NCBI RefSeq assembly: GCF_016860545.1
Contig: NZ_BNEB01000002.1
Coordinates: 620,001 to 684,000 of the forward strand
DNA: 64,000 bases
DNA from: Streptomyces asoensis
GTDB taxonomy: Bacteria > Actinomycetota > Actinomycetes > Streptomycetales > Streptomycetaceae
Direction: 5' to 3'
Under the pieces are notes generated by a model. The model was not told the DNA's origin. It saw only the letters and a program-made list of their open reading frames with translations, and ran no database searches. Shown piece after piece: positions 47,353 to 58,659 of the stretch (position 1 is the stretch's first letter; each line of letters opens with the position of its first letter). The translations under genes and the position numbers were made by a program.

Positions 47353-47375
47353 TCCCGGCCCCTCAGCGGTTCACC

Positions 47376-47409
47376 CGAGGCCCGGCCCCTGCGAGGGGGC
47401 CGGGCCTCG
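47376..47409 (+). terminator. Hairpin terminator after metK
   Basis: Perfect 14-bp stem (47376-47389 with 47396-47409), 6-nt loop, 23 nt after the metK stop. Confidence 0.75.
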
Positions 47410-47515
47410 GCGCGTCCGGAGCGCCCGGCGCCCCCTGGCGGGTATCCAGGTCCGGTGGGCTGCGGGGCCCCCGGTCGTCGGTCGGTTGTCGGTGGGGTTT
47501 GGTAAGAATGCAGGT

Positions 47516-49669
47516 GTGATCAGCGAGAACGGGCAGGGGGACGGCGGTGCGACCGGGGAGGGCGCGCCGCCCGAGCAGCTCGCGCTGATCCGGGAGAGCG
47601 TGCGCCAGGCCAAGACGCCGCGGGCCAAGCCCCGGACCTGGCGGGGAGCCGCGCTGGCCGGGGAGCTGCCCGTCGCACGCGTCCTGGTCGACAAGGGCGT
47701 ACTGCACCTGGACCGGTACTTCGACTACGCGGTCCCCGCCGAGCTGGACGCCGACGCACAGCCGGGGGTGCGGGTGCGCGTCCGGTTCGGGGCCGGGCGT
47801 GGGCGGGTGCGGGAAGGGCGGCGCGAGGGCGGCGGGCTCATCGACGGGTTCCTGGTCGAACGGCTCCCGGAGTCGGACTACTCCGGTCCGCTGGCGGCGC
47901 TCGCCCAGGTGGTCTCGCCCGAGCCGGTGCTGAGCCCGGAACTGCTGGGGCTGGCCCGGTCCGTCGCCGACCGGTACGCGGGAAGCCTCGCCGACGTCCT
48001 GCAACTGGCCGTGCCGCCGCGCAACGCACGCGCCGAGCAGCGGCCCTCTCCCGCACCGCTGCCGCCGCCCGGGGCGCCCCAGGCCGGCTCCTGGACGCGG
48101 TACGAACGAGGCGGCGCGTTCCTGGAGTCACTGGCGTCCGGGGGCGCGCCACGAGCGGTGTGGAACGCCCTGCCCGGTCCCGCCTGGAGCGAGGAGCTGG
48201 CGCGGGCCGTCACCGCGACCCTCGCCTCGGGGCGCGGGGCCCTGGTCGTCGTACCGGACGGGCGGGCCGCCGCGCGGGTCGACGCGGCGCTGACGGCGGT
48301 CCTGGGCGAGGGGCGGCACGCCCTGCTCACCGCGGACGCCGGACCCGAGAAGCGCTACCGGGAGTGGCTGGCTGTGCGTCGGGGGTCCGTGCGGGCGGTC
48401 GTCGGCACGCGCGCCGCCATGTTCGCGCCCGTCCAGGACCTCGGCCTGGTCGCGCTCTGGGACGACGGGGACGACAGCCACAGCGAGCAGCACGCCCCGC
48501 AGCCCCATGCCCGCGAGGTGCTGCTGCTGCGGGCCGCGCAGGACAGGTGCGGGTTCCTGCTGGGCGGCTGGAGCTGCACGGTGGAGGGCGCGCAGCTCGT
48601 CGAGAGCGGCTGGGCGCGCCCGCTGGTCGCCGCCCGGGAGCAGGTACGGCGCAGCGCACCCCTCGTGCGCACCGTGGGCGACCAGGACCTCGCACGCGAC
48701 GAGGCCGCACGGGCCGCCCGGCTGCCCAGCCTCGCCTGGCAGTCGGTGCGCGAGGGGCTGCGGCACGGGCCGGTGCTCGTGCAGGTCCCCCGGCGGGGCT
48801 ATGTGCCACGGATGGCGTGTGCCCAGTGCCGGGCCGCGGCCCGGTGCCGGCACTGCTCCGGACCGCTGGAGGCGCGTGACGGGGGAGCGCTGTGGTGCGG
48901 CTGGTGCGGGCGGGAGGAGAACGCCTGGCACTGCCCGGAGTGCGGCTCGTTCCGGCTGCGGGCACAGGTGGTCGGGGCGCGGCGGACCGCCGAGGAGCTG
49001 GGGCGGGCGTTCCCCGCCGTCGCGGTGCGCACGTCCGGGCGCGAGCAGGTGCTGGACACCGTGCCGGACACGCCCGCGCTGGTGGTCTCCACGCCTGGCG
49101 CCGAACCCGTCGCCGACGGCGGCTACGCGGCCGCGCTGCTGCTGGACGGCTGGGCCATGCTCGGACGGCCCGACCTGCGGGCCGGTGAGGACGCGCTGCG
49201 CCGCTGGATCGCGGCCGCCGCGCTCGTACGGCCGTCGGGGGACGGGGGGACCGTGGTCGTCATGGCGGAGCCGACCCTGCGGCCGGTGCAGGCGCTGGTG
49301 CGCTGGGATCCCGTCGGGCACGCGGTGCGCGAGCTCGCCGAGCGGGCCGAGCTGGGCTTCCCGCCGGTGTCGCGGATGGCCGCGGTCTCGGGCACGGCGA
49401 CGGCCCTGACCACCTTCCTCCAGGCCGTCGAACTGCCGCGGGAGGCCGAGCTGCTGGGGCCGGTCCCGGTACCGGCCGGCCCGCCGGGGCGGCCCCGACG
49501 GCCCGGCGCGCCGCCGCCCGGGCAGGAGTGGGAGCGGATGCTGGTCCGGGTCCCTCCGGGGAAGGGCGCGGACCTGGCGGCGGCCCTCAAGTCGGCACAG
49601 GCGGCCCGGATGGCCCGGGGCGGCGAGGAGGCGGTCCGGGTACGGATCGACCCACCGGACATCGGCTGA
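47516..49669 (+). CDS. priA: PriA-like primosomal protein N' without helicase motifs
   Basis: 717 residues. PriA restarts replication at abandoned forks. The N-terminal 3'-DNA-binding domain (ARVLVDKGVLHLDRYFDYAVP) and the eight-cysteine zinc region (CAQC at 435 to CPEC at 473-476) are kept. The ATPase motifs are not: the Walker A position reads PGPAWSEE (220-227) and the DEEH position LWDDGDDSH (314-322). Loss of helicase motifs is known for actinobacterial PriA, so this is a fork-binding or scaffold protein rather than a pseudogene. GTG 47516; the ribosome binding site is weak. Confidence 0.9.
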   Translation: MISENGQGDGGATGEGAPPEQLALIRESVRQAKTPRAKPRTWRGAALAGELPVARVLVDKGVLHLDRYFDYAVPAELDADAQPGVRVRVRFGAGRGRVREGRREGGGLIDGFLVERLPESDYSGPLAALAQVVSPEPVLSPELLGLARSVADRYAGSLADVLQLAVPPRNARAEQRPSPAPLPPPGAPQAGSWTRYERGGAFLESLASGGAPRAVWNALPGPAWSEELARAVTATLASGRGALVVVPDGRAAARVDAALTAVLGEGRHALLTADAGPEKRYREWLAVRRGSVRAVVGTRAAMFAPVQDLGLVALWDDGDDSHSEQHAPQPHAREVLLLRAAQDRCGFLLGGWSCTVEGAQLVESGWARPLVAAREQVRRSAPLVRTVGDQDLARDEAARAARLPSLAWQSVREGLRHGPVLVQVPRRGYVPRMACAQCRAAARCRHCSGPLEARDGGALWCGWCGREENAWHCPECGSFRLRAQVVGARRTAEELGRAFPAVAVRTSGREQVLDTVPDTPALVVSTPGAEPVADGGYAAALLLDGWAMLGRPDLRAGEDALRRWIAAAALVRPSGDGGTVVVMAEPTLRPVQALVRWDPVGHAVRELAERAELGFPPVSRMAAVSGTATALTTFLQAVELPREAELLGPVPVPAGPPGRPRRPGAPPPGQEWERMLVRVPPGKGADLAAALKSAQAARMARGGEEAVRVRIDPPDIG

Positions 49670-49689
49670 GGGACGGCGTCCGCCGGGGG

Positions 49690-50210
49690 CGCGGGGTGGC
49701 GGTGCCGCCGGGTGCGCGGGGCTGCCGCCGCCGGGCGTGCGGGATGGCCTTCGCCGGGGCGGGGAGCGGCGTCGTCGGATGCGAAGGACGGCGGCCGCCG
49801 GGCGTGGGGGACGGCGGTCCGCGGGCGTGGGGATGGCCTTCGCCGAGGCGGGAGGCGGCGGTCGTCGGGTGTGAGGGACGGCGGTTGTTGGGTGTGGGGG
49901 GCGGCGTCCGCCGGGGGCGGGTGGTGGCGGTTGCCGGGTGCGAGGACTGCGGCTGGCGGGCGTGGGGGACGGCGGTCCGCGGGCGTGGGACGGCCTTCGC
50001 CGAGGCGGGAGGTGGCGGTCGTCGGGTGTGAGGGACGGCGGTTGTTGGGTGTGGGGGGCGGCGTCCGTCGGGAGCGGGGGGTGGCGGTGTCGCCGAGTGC
50101 GAGGGGCTGCCGCCGTCGGGCGTGGGGACGGCCTCTGCCGGGGGTGGGAGGTGGCGGTCGTCGGGTGCGAGGGGCGGCCGCCCGCCGGGCGAGGGGGCGG
50201 GTGGTGGGCG
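49690..50210. repeat. G-rich imperfect tandem repeat region after priA
   Basis: The 768-nt gap between priA and the next gene is strongly G-rich on the plus strand with many G3-G6 runs. A unit at about 49801-49958 recurs at 49959-50116; alignment by eye shows near identity over about 120 nt, with offset 158 then 157 after a 1-nt indel. More diverged partial copies flank it (about 49690-49800 and 50117-50210). Long plus-strand reading frames exist only because stop codons are rare here; the period is not a multiple of three and no known domain appears, so I call it non-coding. Confidence 0.75.
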
Positions 50211-50437
50211 CCGGGTGCGGCCGGTCTCGGGGGACCTCGGGAGGGGGGCCAGGTGTTGCGCGCGGCGGCGCGCGGGAAGCTGAGGGGCGGGCCGGTGTGC
50301 GGGGAGGGGGCTGGGCGTTGTGCGCGGGAAGCCCGCGGGGGCGGGCGGTGCGTGGGGTGGGTGGGGCAGGCGAATGCCCTCTCGGGAGGGGCCGAGAGGG
50401 CGGGGCGGGGAAGCTGCTCGGGGTCGGGTGCGGTGCG

Positions 50438-51016
50438 TCAGCCGTTGCGCGGGCCGGGGAAGGCGGTCGGCCGTGCCTCGTCGCGCAGGGCCGGGCTGCC
50501 TGCCGTCGGCTGGGTCGGCATCGACCGGGCGGCGGGCACCGTGGGGACGGCCGGGATGCCCGCGTTCAGGCCGATCGCGCGGGCGGGGGAGGGCTCGTCC
50601 GGCAGCTCCGCCTCGGCGGTGACCGTGGCGGTGGACGGTGCGGTGGTGGAGCCGGCGGCCTGGGCGGCGGCCCGGCGGGCGCCGTAACGGCGGTGCACGG
50701 CCTGCTTGGTGACGCCGAGCGCGGAGCCCACCGCGTCCCAGGAGAAGCCGAGCGAGCGGTCGAAGTCCACCGCCGCGGTGACCAGGGTCTCGACGCTGTC
50801 CCGCAGTTCCTGGGCGAGGCGGACGGTGGGGGCGGGGGCGCGTCCGTAGACGACGAAGCCCGTGGACGGACCGGAGCGGCGGGGGCGGTAGACGTTGCCC
50901 AGCTGCGCCGTGAGGGTGCGCAGTGCGTCCACCTGCCGGCGGACGCGCTCGATGTCCCGCACCAGCAAGTGCAGGCTGGCCCGGGCCTGGGCGTCGTGGG
51001 TTGCATGGTCGGCCAT
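50438..51016 (-). CDS. Putative helix-turn-helix protein of unknown function
   Basis: 192 residues. The N-terminal half is helical and charged ([22 protein letters not shown]); residues about 85-115 read [28 protein letters not shown], a convincing HTH. The C-terminal third is Ala/Pro/Thr-rich and disordered. No ligand domain. ATG 51016 has GAGAGG 7 nt upstream. Conserved in Streptomyces as far as I recall, with no known role. An inverted repeat lies 35-55 nt upstream and may be its operator. It ends at the G-rich repeat region. Confidence 0.8.
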   Translation of the reverse strand: MADHATHDAQARASLHLLVRDIERVRRQVDALRTLTAQLGNVYRPRRSGPSTGFVVYGRAPAPTVRLAQELRDSVETLVTAAVDFDRSLGFSWDAVGSALGVTKQAVHRRYGARRAAAQAAGSTTAPSTATVTAEAELPDEPSPARAIGLNAGIPAVPTVPAARSMPTQPTAGSPALRDEARPTAFPGPRNG

Positions 51017-51050
51017 GAACAAGCCTCTCGAACCGGCGATGAAGTAGGTG

Positions 51051-51071
51051 TGGTCAACTCTTTCTTGACCA
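51051..51071. promoter_or_regulatory. Inverted repeat upstream of the HTH gene
   Basis: TGGTCAA (51051-51057) and TTGACCA (51065-51071) form a perfect 7-bp inverted repeat with a 7-nt spacer, 35 nt upstream of the HTH gene start. The arms also resemble -35 sequences. A candidate operator for autoregulation; no proof. Confidence 0.45.
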
Positions 51072-51240
51072 ACGCGGGTTCGCTCCGCTGGTCACGGTGT
51101 GGGGGCGTATGGGCATATGCGTACGCCCCCCGGAGGCGGGGTGCTCCCGTGCCGCTCCGCGGGTCGGCGGCCGCCCCGGCCGGCGTCATAAACTGGTGCG
51201 TCGCCCGTCGTCCGTCCCGCCCGAGAGGCCCCGCCCACTC

Positions 51241-52173
51241 ATGAAGCTCGTCTTCGCCGGCACCCCCGAGGTCGCCGTTCCCGCTCTGGACGCTCTGATC
51301 GCCTCCGGGCGGCACGAGGTGGCCGCCGTCGTCACGCGTCCCGACGCGCCCTCGGGACGGGGACGCAGGCCCGTCGCCTCGCCCGTCGCCCGGCGCGCGC
51401 AGGAGGCGGGCATCGAGGTGCTCAGGCCCGCCAAGCCGCGCGATGCGGAGTTCCTGGAGCGGCTGAGGGAGATCGCCCCCGACTGCTGCCCCGTAGTGGC
51501 CTACGGGGCGCTGCTGCCCAGGGTGGCGCTGGACATCCCGGCCCGCGGCTGGGTCAACCTGCACTTCTCGCTGCTGCCCGCCTGGCGCGGGGCCGCGCCC
51601 GTGCAGCACTCCGTCATGGCCGGGGACGAGATCACGGGTGCCTCCACCTTCCTCATCGAGGAGGGCCTCGACTCGGGGCCGGTGTACGGGACGGTCACCG
51701 AGGAGATCCGGCCCACCGACACCAGCGGGGACCTGCTCACCCGGCTCGCCTTCGCCGGTGGCGGGCTGCTGGCCGCGACCATGGACGGCATCGAGGACGG
51801 CGTGCTCAAGGCCGTGCCGCAGCCGGGTGAGGGCATCACCCTCGCGCCGAAGATCACCGTCGAGGACGCCCGGATCGACTGGGCCGCCCCGGCCCTGCGG
51901 GTCGACCGTGTGGTGCGCGGCTGCACGCCCGCGCCCGGCGCCTGGACCACCTTCCGCGGCGAGCGCCTCAAGCTCGTCCAGGTCCGGCCGGTCCCCGAGC
52001 GGACCGATCTCGCCCCGGGCGCGCTGCTCGTGGGCAAGAACAGCGTGCACGTGGGCACGGGGTCGTACGCGGTCGAGCTGCTGTGGGTGCAGGCGCAGGG
52101 CAAGAAGCCGATGCGGGCCGCGGACTGGGCGCGGGGTGTCCGGATCGCGGAGGGCGAGAGCGTGGGGGCGTGA
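51241..52173 (+). CDS. fmt: Fmt, methionyl-tRNA formyltransferase
   Basis: 310 residues. Formylates initiator Met-tRNA with 10-formyl-THF. The N-terminal Rossmann part ([19 protein letters not shown]), catalytic [16 protein letters not shown] (Asn, His and the SLLPxxRG loop) and C-terminal OB-fold are present. ATG 51241; TAAACT (51189-51194) may be a -10. No deformylase gene is adjacent. rsmB follows after 136 nt. Confidence 0.96.
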   Translation: MKLVFAGTPEVAVPALDALIASGRHEVAAVVTRPDAPSGRGRRPVASPVARRAQEAGIEVLRPAKPRDAEFLERLREIAPDCCPVVAYGALLPRVALDIPARGWVNLHFSLLPAWRGAAPVQHSVMAGDEITGASTFLIEEGLDSGPVYGTVTEEIRPTDTSGDLLTRLAFAGGGLLAATMDGIEDGVLKAVPQPGEGITLAPKITVEDARIDWAAPALRVDRVVRGCTPAPGAWTTFRGERLKLVQVRPVPERTDLAPGALLVGKNSVHVGTGSYAVELLWVQAQGKKPMRAADWARGVRIAEGESVGA

Positions 52174-52309
52174 CGCTTCTGCCCGGCCCGGGTCCCTCGG
52201 ACGGACGCCGGAGACCCTCCCCGGGGACATTCCTCCCGTCGCCCCGGCCTGCGGGCGCATCGACGTACGCTGGACGCGTCTTTTCTCCTGCAATCCGGAG
52301 CACCTTTTC

Positions 52310-53737
52310 GTGAGCGACCAGCCCCACCGTTCCCGCAAGCCGGGCAAGCCCTACCGGCGGCCTCAGAAGGACCCCGTCCGACTCCTCGCCTTCGAGGCGC
52401 TGCGAGCCGTCGACGAGCGGGACGCGTACGCCAACCTCGTGCTGCCGCCCCTGCTGCGCAAGGCGCGTGAGAAGGAGGGCCCCGACAAGTTCGACGGACG
52501 GGACGCGGCCCTCGCCACCGAGCTGGTCTACGGCACGCTGCGCCGGCAGGGGACGTACGACGCCGTCATCTCCGCCTGTGTCGACCGGCCGCTGCGCGAG
52601 GTGGACCCGCCGGTCCTCGACGTGCTGAGCCTCGGGGTGCATCAGCTGCTGGGGACGCGCATCCCGACCCACGCCGCAGTCTCGGCCACCGTGGACCTCG
52701 CCCGGGTCGTGCTCGGGGACGGGCGGGCCAAGTTCGTCAACGCCGTGCTGCGCAAGGTCGCGGCGCACGATCTCGACGAGTGGATCGAGCGGGTCGCCCC
52801 GCCCTACGAGGACGACCCCGAGGACCACCTCGCCGTCGTGCACTCGCACCCGCGCTGGGTCGTCTCCGCGCTGTGGGACTCGCTCGGCGGCGGCCGGGCC
52901 GGTATCGAGGACCTGCTGGCCGCGGACAACGAGCGGCCCGAGGTGACCCTCGTCGCCCGGCCCGGGCGGGCCACCACCGAAGAGCTGCTGCGCGAGGAGG
53001 CCGCGGTCGCCGGGCGCTGGTCGCCGTACGCCGTGCGTCTCAGCGAGGGCGGCGAGCCGGGGGCCGTCGACGCCGTCCGGGAGGGACGCGCGGGCGTCCA
53101 GGACGAGGGCAGTCAGCTCGTCGCTCTGGCGCTGGCCGCCGCGCCCGTCGACGGGTCGGACGCGCTGTGGCTGGACGGGTGCGCAGGCCCCGGTGGCAAG
53201 GCCGCGCTGCTCGCCGCGCTGGCCGCCGAGCGGGGTGCCGCGCTGCTCGCCTCCGAGAAGCAGCCGCACCGGGCGGGCCTGGTGGCGAAGGCCCTGGCCG
53301 GCAACCCGGGGCCCTACCAGGTCATCGCGGCCGACGGGACACGGCCGCCGTGGCGGCCCGGTTCCTTCGACCGGGTGCTGATGGACGTGCCCTGCACGGG
53401 CCTCGGGGCCCTGCGCCGGCGTCCGGAGGCGCGCTGGCGGCGCCGCCCGGAGGACCTCGACGGCTTCGGACCGCTCCAGCGCGGGCTGCTGCGGACCGCC
53501 CTGGACTCCGTCCGGGTCGGGGGCGTCGTCGGCTACGCGACCTGCTCGCCGCATCTCGCGGAGACCCGTGCCGTGGTCTCCGACGTGCTCAAGCAGTACC
53601 CCGAGACCGAGCTGATCGACGCGCGGCCCCTGCTGCCGGGCGTACCGGCGCTGGGCGACGGGCCCGACGTCCAGCTGTGGCCGCACCTGCACGGGACGGA
53701 CGCCATGTACCTGGCGCTGATCAAAAAGACCGGCTGA
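52310..53737 (+). CDS. rsmB: RsmB (Sun/Fmu), 16S rRNA m5C967 methyltransferase
   Basis: 475 residues. SAM-dependent cytosine-5 methyltransferase of 16S rRNA. The N-terminal NusB-like RNA-binding domain (about 20-160) precedes the methyltransferase with SAM-binding LDGCAGPGGKAALLAAL and the two cysteines Cys362 (MDVPCTGLG) and Cys412 (YATCSPH) used in catalysis and release. GTG 52310 has CCGGAG upstream. The fmt-rsmB-rpe grouping is common in actinobacteria, but here argG and an exporter sit between rsmB and rpe. Confidence 0.96.
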   Translation: MSDQPHRSRKPGKPYRRPQKDPVRLLAFEALRAVDERDAYANLVLPPLLRKAREKEGPDKFDGRDAALATELVYGTLRRQGTYDAVISACVDRPLREVDPPVLDVLSLGVHQLLGTRIPTHAAVSATVDLARVVLGDGRAKFVNAVLRKVAAHDLDEWIERVAPPYEDDPEDHLAVVHSHPRWVVSALWDSLGGGRAGIEDLLAADNERPEVTLVARPGRATTEELLREEAAVAGRWSPYAVRLSEGGEPGAVDAVREGRAGVQDEGSQLVALALAAAPVDGSDALWLDGCAGPGGKAALLAALAAERGAALLASEKQPHRAGLVAKALAGNPGPYQVIAADGTRPPWRPGSFDRVLMDVPCTGLGALRRRPEARWRRRPEDLDGFGPLQRGLLRTALDSVRVGGVVGYATCSPHLAETRAVVSDVLKQYPETELIDARPLLPGVPALGDGPDVQLWPHLHGTDAMYLALIKKTG

Positions 53738-53985
53738 GCCGGGCCCGCCCCGGGCTGGGACCGGTCCGTCCCAGGCGTCGCCGGCCCGCGCCGGGCCGGG
53801 ACCTGCTCGCTCCGGGCTGGGACCGGCCCCAGGCTGAGACCGGCTAGCTCCGGGCTGACGCCGGTCCGCACCCGCTGACGCCGGTCCGCCCCGGCTGGGA
53901 CCGGTCCGCCCAGGTTGACGTCCGCCTGCACTCGCTGACGTCGGTCCGCACCCGCCCGCACCGGGCGCTGTCATGACGCGGGCAT
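53738..53985. repeat. Degenerate short repeats in the rsmB-argG gap
   Basis: Short units related to GCTGGGACCGGTCCG and GCTGACGCCGGTCCGCACC recur about every 20-30 nt through this 248-nt stretch, with drift. No gene is credible here; together with the following terminator this accounts for the whole 318-nt gap. Confidence 0.6.
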
Positions 53986-54039
53986 GACGCGAGAGGGGCC
54001 GGCCGCACACCTGAATGTGCGGCCGGCCCCTCTCGCGTC
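53986..54039. terminator. Bidirectional terminator between rsmB and argG
   Basis: Perfect 24-bp stem (53986-54009 with 54016-54039) and 6-nt loop between convergent genes; it ends 17 nt beyond the argG stop on the minus strand. Confidence 0.85.
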
Positions 54040-54055
54040 GTCACCCCTGCCGGGG

Positions 54056-55537
<1,482 letters not shown>

Positions 55538-55544
<7 letters not shown>

Positions 55545-57697
55545 AAGGGTGGTCGGTCCTCCGCGCTCTCGACGGGCTGCGCAGGGTCCTTCGGGGCGAT
55601 AGCCGGGCTCTCCCGGGCCGACCGGTGCGGCCACCAGATCTTCGGTCCGATGTCCAGGAACAGGCTGGTGACGAGCACCGACCGCACGACGAAGGTGTCG
55701 AGCAGGACGCCCAGCGCCACCGCGAAGCCGATCTCGGCGAAGGCGACCATGGGCAGCGTGGCCAGGGCCGCGAAGGTGCCGGCCAGGACCAGCCCCGCCG
55801 AGGTGATCACCGCCCCCGTCGCCGCCAGGCCGGTCACCACCCCTCGCCGGGTGCCCTGATGCGCGGCCTCCTCGCGGATGCGGGTGGTCAGGAAGATGTT
55901 GTAGTCGATGCCCAGGGCCACCAGGAAGACGAAGACGAACAACGGGAAGTCCGTCGACTCGCCCGCGTAGTCGAAGAGGTGGCGGAACGCCAGCGCACTG
56001 AGCCCGAGCGCCGCCGTGAACGACAGGATCACGGTCCCCACCAGCAGCAGCGGAGCGATCAGCGCGCGCAGCAGGGCGCAGAGGATGAGCAGGACGACGC
56101 CCAGGACCAGCGGGATGATCAGCCGGTTGTCGTGCGTCGTGGCCTTGTCCATGTCGAGCAGCGCGGCCGTGCCGCCGCCCACCTGCGCGTCGGCGCCGGG
56201 CACCTCGTGCACCGCGTCCCGCACCCGCTCCACGGTCTGTTTCGCGGCCTCGCTGTCGGCCGGGTCGGTCATCGTGGCCTCGAACAGCACCTGGCCCTCG
56301 TGGACGGGTTTCGTGCCCGGCGGCCGCGTCAGGGACGTCGGCACGACACCCGGCGTCCTCGCGACCGCGAGCTTCACCCGCCCGGATCCCGCCACGTCGC
56401 TGACGACGACCAACGGGTCCCCGCTCCCCGCCGGGAAGTACTTCTGCGACACCCGCTGGCCGGTGATCGAGTCGGGCGTGCCGGTGAAGGCGTCGGCGTT
56501 GGAGATGCCCTCGGCGCGCAACTGGATCAGACCGAGCGAGCAGACCGCCAGGGCCAGCGCCGTCACCGCCCAGACCAGGCGGGGGCGGCGGGCGATGCCC
56601 GTGCCGGTGCGGGCCCAGACACCGCGCTCGGTCGGGTCGGCGGAGCCGTGGTGCGGGATCACCGGCCAGAAGATCCAGCGTCCGCAGATCACCAGCAGGG
56701 CGGGGAAGAGGGTTGTCATGGCGAGCAGCGCCACCGCCACGCCGATGGCGGCGACCGGGCCCAGGCCGCGGGTGGAGTTCATCTCGGCGGCCAGCAGCAT
56801 CAGCATGCTCAGGACGACCGTGGCGCCGGAGGCGAGCACGGCGGGGCCCGCGCGGTGCAGCGCTCTGGCCATCGCCTCGTGCCGGTCCTCGTGGCGGCGC
56901 AGCTCCTCCCGGTAGCGGGCCACCAGCAGCAGCGCGTAGTCCGTGCCCGCGCCGAACACGAGCACGGTGAGGATGCCGGCGCTCTGACCGTTCACCGTCA
57001 AGCCCGCGTGCGTCGCCAGGAAGTAGATCAGGGCCTGCGCGGTGAACAGGGCGGCGACCACGGCGAGCACCGGGACCACGAGCAGGGTGGGACTGCGGTA
57101 GGTGATCAGGAGCATGACGACGACCACGCCCATCGCCGCCAGCAGCAGGGTCGAGTCGATGCCCTCGAAGGCCTTGGAGAAGTCCGCGGACGTGCCGCCG
57201 GGGCCCGTGATGTGCACGGCGAGGCCGCTGTCGCCCGGGTCGACGACGTCCCGGATCGACGCGACGGCCGGGGCGATGCGCTGCCAGCCCTGCTCGTCCA
57301 TGGTGATCGGGACGAAGATCTCGGCGGCGCGGGGATCGACCGGGCGGTCGTAGACCGGGCCGCGGGTCTCGGCGCCGCGGATGCCGTGGGCGGTCAGCCC
57401 CCGCAACCGGGCCGCGTCCTCGGTGATGCGGGCCCGGTCCCCGGCCGTCAGCCCGCCGTCACGGGCGTAGACGACGACCGCGGGGATCTGCTCGGGCCGG
57501 AACTCCTGCGAAGTCTCCAGGACCTGGGTGGACTCGGCGGATCCCGGCAGCCAGGAGGCCGCGTCGTTGTCCTGTGCGTCGGTGAGCTTCGAGGCGAAGG
57601 GCGCGGTCAGGAACAGCACCACCACCCACAACGCCAGCACCAGCCACTTGGCCCGCCGCCCGCAGACCAGATGCGCGACACCGCGTCTCCCGGCCAT
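55538..57697 (-). CDS. MMPL/RND family exporter
   Basis: 719 residues, two homologous halves each with a large outer loop and about six membrane segments, typical of MmpL-type RND pumps for lipids or drugs. The Asp-Tyr proton-relay motifs occur in both halves (VFGAGTDYALLLVARYREEL and ALGIDYNIFLTTRIREE), so transport should be active. The C-terminal tail (about 690-719) is short. ATG 57697 has GGGGGG upstream. Substrate unknown. It is divergent from rpe and 27 nt upstream of argG. Confidence 0.92.
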
Positions 57698-57858
57698 GAC
57701 TACCCCCCGGACCGCTCTGTCGTCACCGCGTGCGGCCGCGCCGCACGAGGAGCGCGGGGGACCGCCCGATCGGCCGTCGCAGGTCCCCGGACGCCGAACC
57801 ACGTTCCCGCCGCGGGACCGATGCCCGCAACCCCCGCAGGGCATGGCAGGCTTGGGTC

Positions 57859-58545
57859 ATGGCCGTGCAGATCAACCCCAGCATCCTGTCCGCCGACTTC
57901 TCCCGCCTCGCGGACGAGGCGAAGGCGGTCGCCGGAGCCGACTGGCTCCATGTCGACGTCATGGACAACCATTTCGTCCCGAACCTCACGCTCGGTGTGC
58001 CGGTCGTAGAGTCACTGGCCCGTGCGACGGACACTCCGCTGGACTGCCATCTGATGATCGAGGCCCCCGATCGCTGGGCCCCGCAGTACGTCGAGGCGGG
58101 TGCCTCGTCCGTCACCTTCCACGTCGAGGCGGCCGCCGCACCCGTACGGCTCGCCCGCGAGATCCGGGCGAAGGGCGCCCGTGCCTCGATGGCGCTCAGG
58201 CCCGCCACGCCGATCGAGCCGTACGAGGACCTGCTCCCCGAACTCGACATGCTGCTGATCATGACGGTCGAGCCCGGCTTCGGCGGTCAGGCCTTTCTCG
58301 ACATCATGCTCCCCAAGATCCGCCGCACCCGCGAGTTGATCAGCAAGCACGGGCTCGACCTGTGGCTCCAGATCGACGGCGGGGTGTCCGCCTCGACGAT
58401 CGAGCGGTGCGCCGAGGCGGGGGCCGACGTGTTCGTGGCGGGCTCGGCCGTCTACGGGGCGGACGACCCGGCCGAGGCGGTGCGTGGCCTGCGGGCTCAG
58501 GCGCAGGCGGCCACCGCCGGAGCCACCTGGGGTTGTGAACACTGA
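57859..58545 (+). CDS. rpe: Rpe, ribulose-phosphate 3-epimerase
   Basis: 228 residues. Interconverts ribulose 5-phosphate and xylulose 5-phosphate. [10 protein letters not shown], the metal-binding [30 protein letters not shown] and IDGGV are intact for the TIM-barrel active site. ATG 57859; the frame extends upstream but the family N-terminus starts here. Divergent promoter region shared with the exporter (57698-57858). Confidence 0.97.
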   Translation: MAVQINPSILSADFSRLADEAKAVAGADWLHVDVMDNHFVPNLTLGVPVVESLARATDTPLDCHLMIEAPDRWAPQYVEAGASSVTFHVEAAAAPVRLAREIRAKGARASMALRPATPIEPYEDLLPELDMLLIMTVEPGFGGQAFLDIMLPKIRRTRELISKHGLDLWLQIDGGVSASTIERCAEAGADVFVAGSAVYGADDPAEAVRGLRAQAQAATAGATWGCEH

Positions 58546-58659
58546 ACCAACCACTTACCGACAGGAATGTGAACGGCTCCCATCAGAGCTGATCAACTGC
58601 GCCGGATCTGCGAGGATGAACGGCGTATCCAGAGTGTGAACAGCAGTGAGGAGAACGCC

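Noticed and set aside
47516..49669. priA as a pseudogene because its helicase motifs are missing
   Set aside because: Frame is intact, length is normal, the zinc region is kept, and motif loss is a known state of actinobacterial PriA.
49712..51244. 510-residue plus-strand open frame over the G-rich repeat and the HTH gene
   Set aside because: Gly/Arg/Ala-only composition, repeats shift frame, no ribosome binding site or domain, and it covers a better minus-strand gene; open only because stops are rare at this GC.
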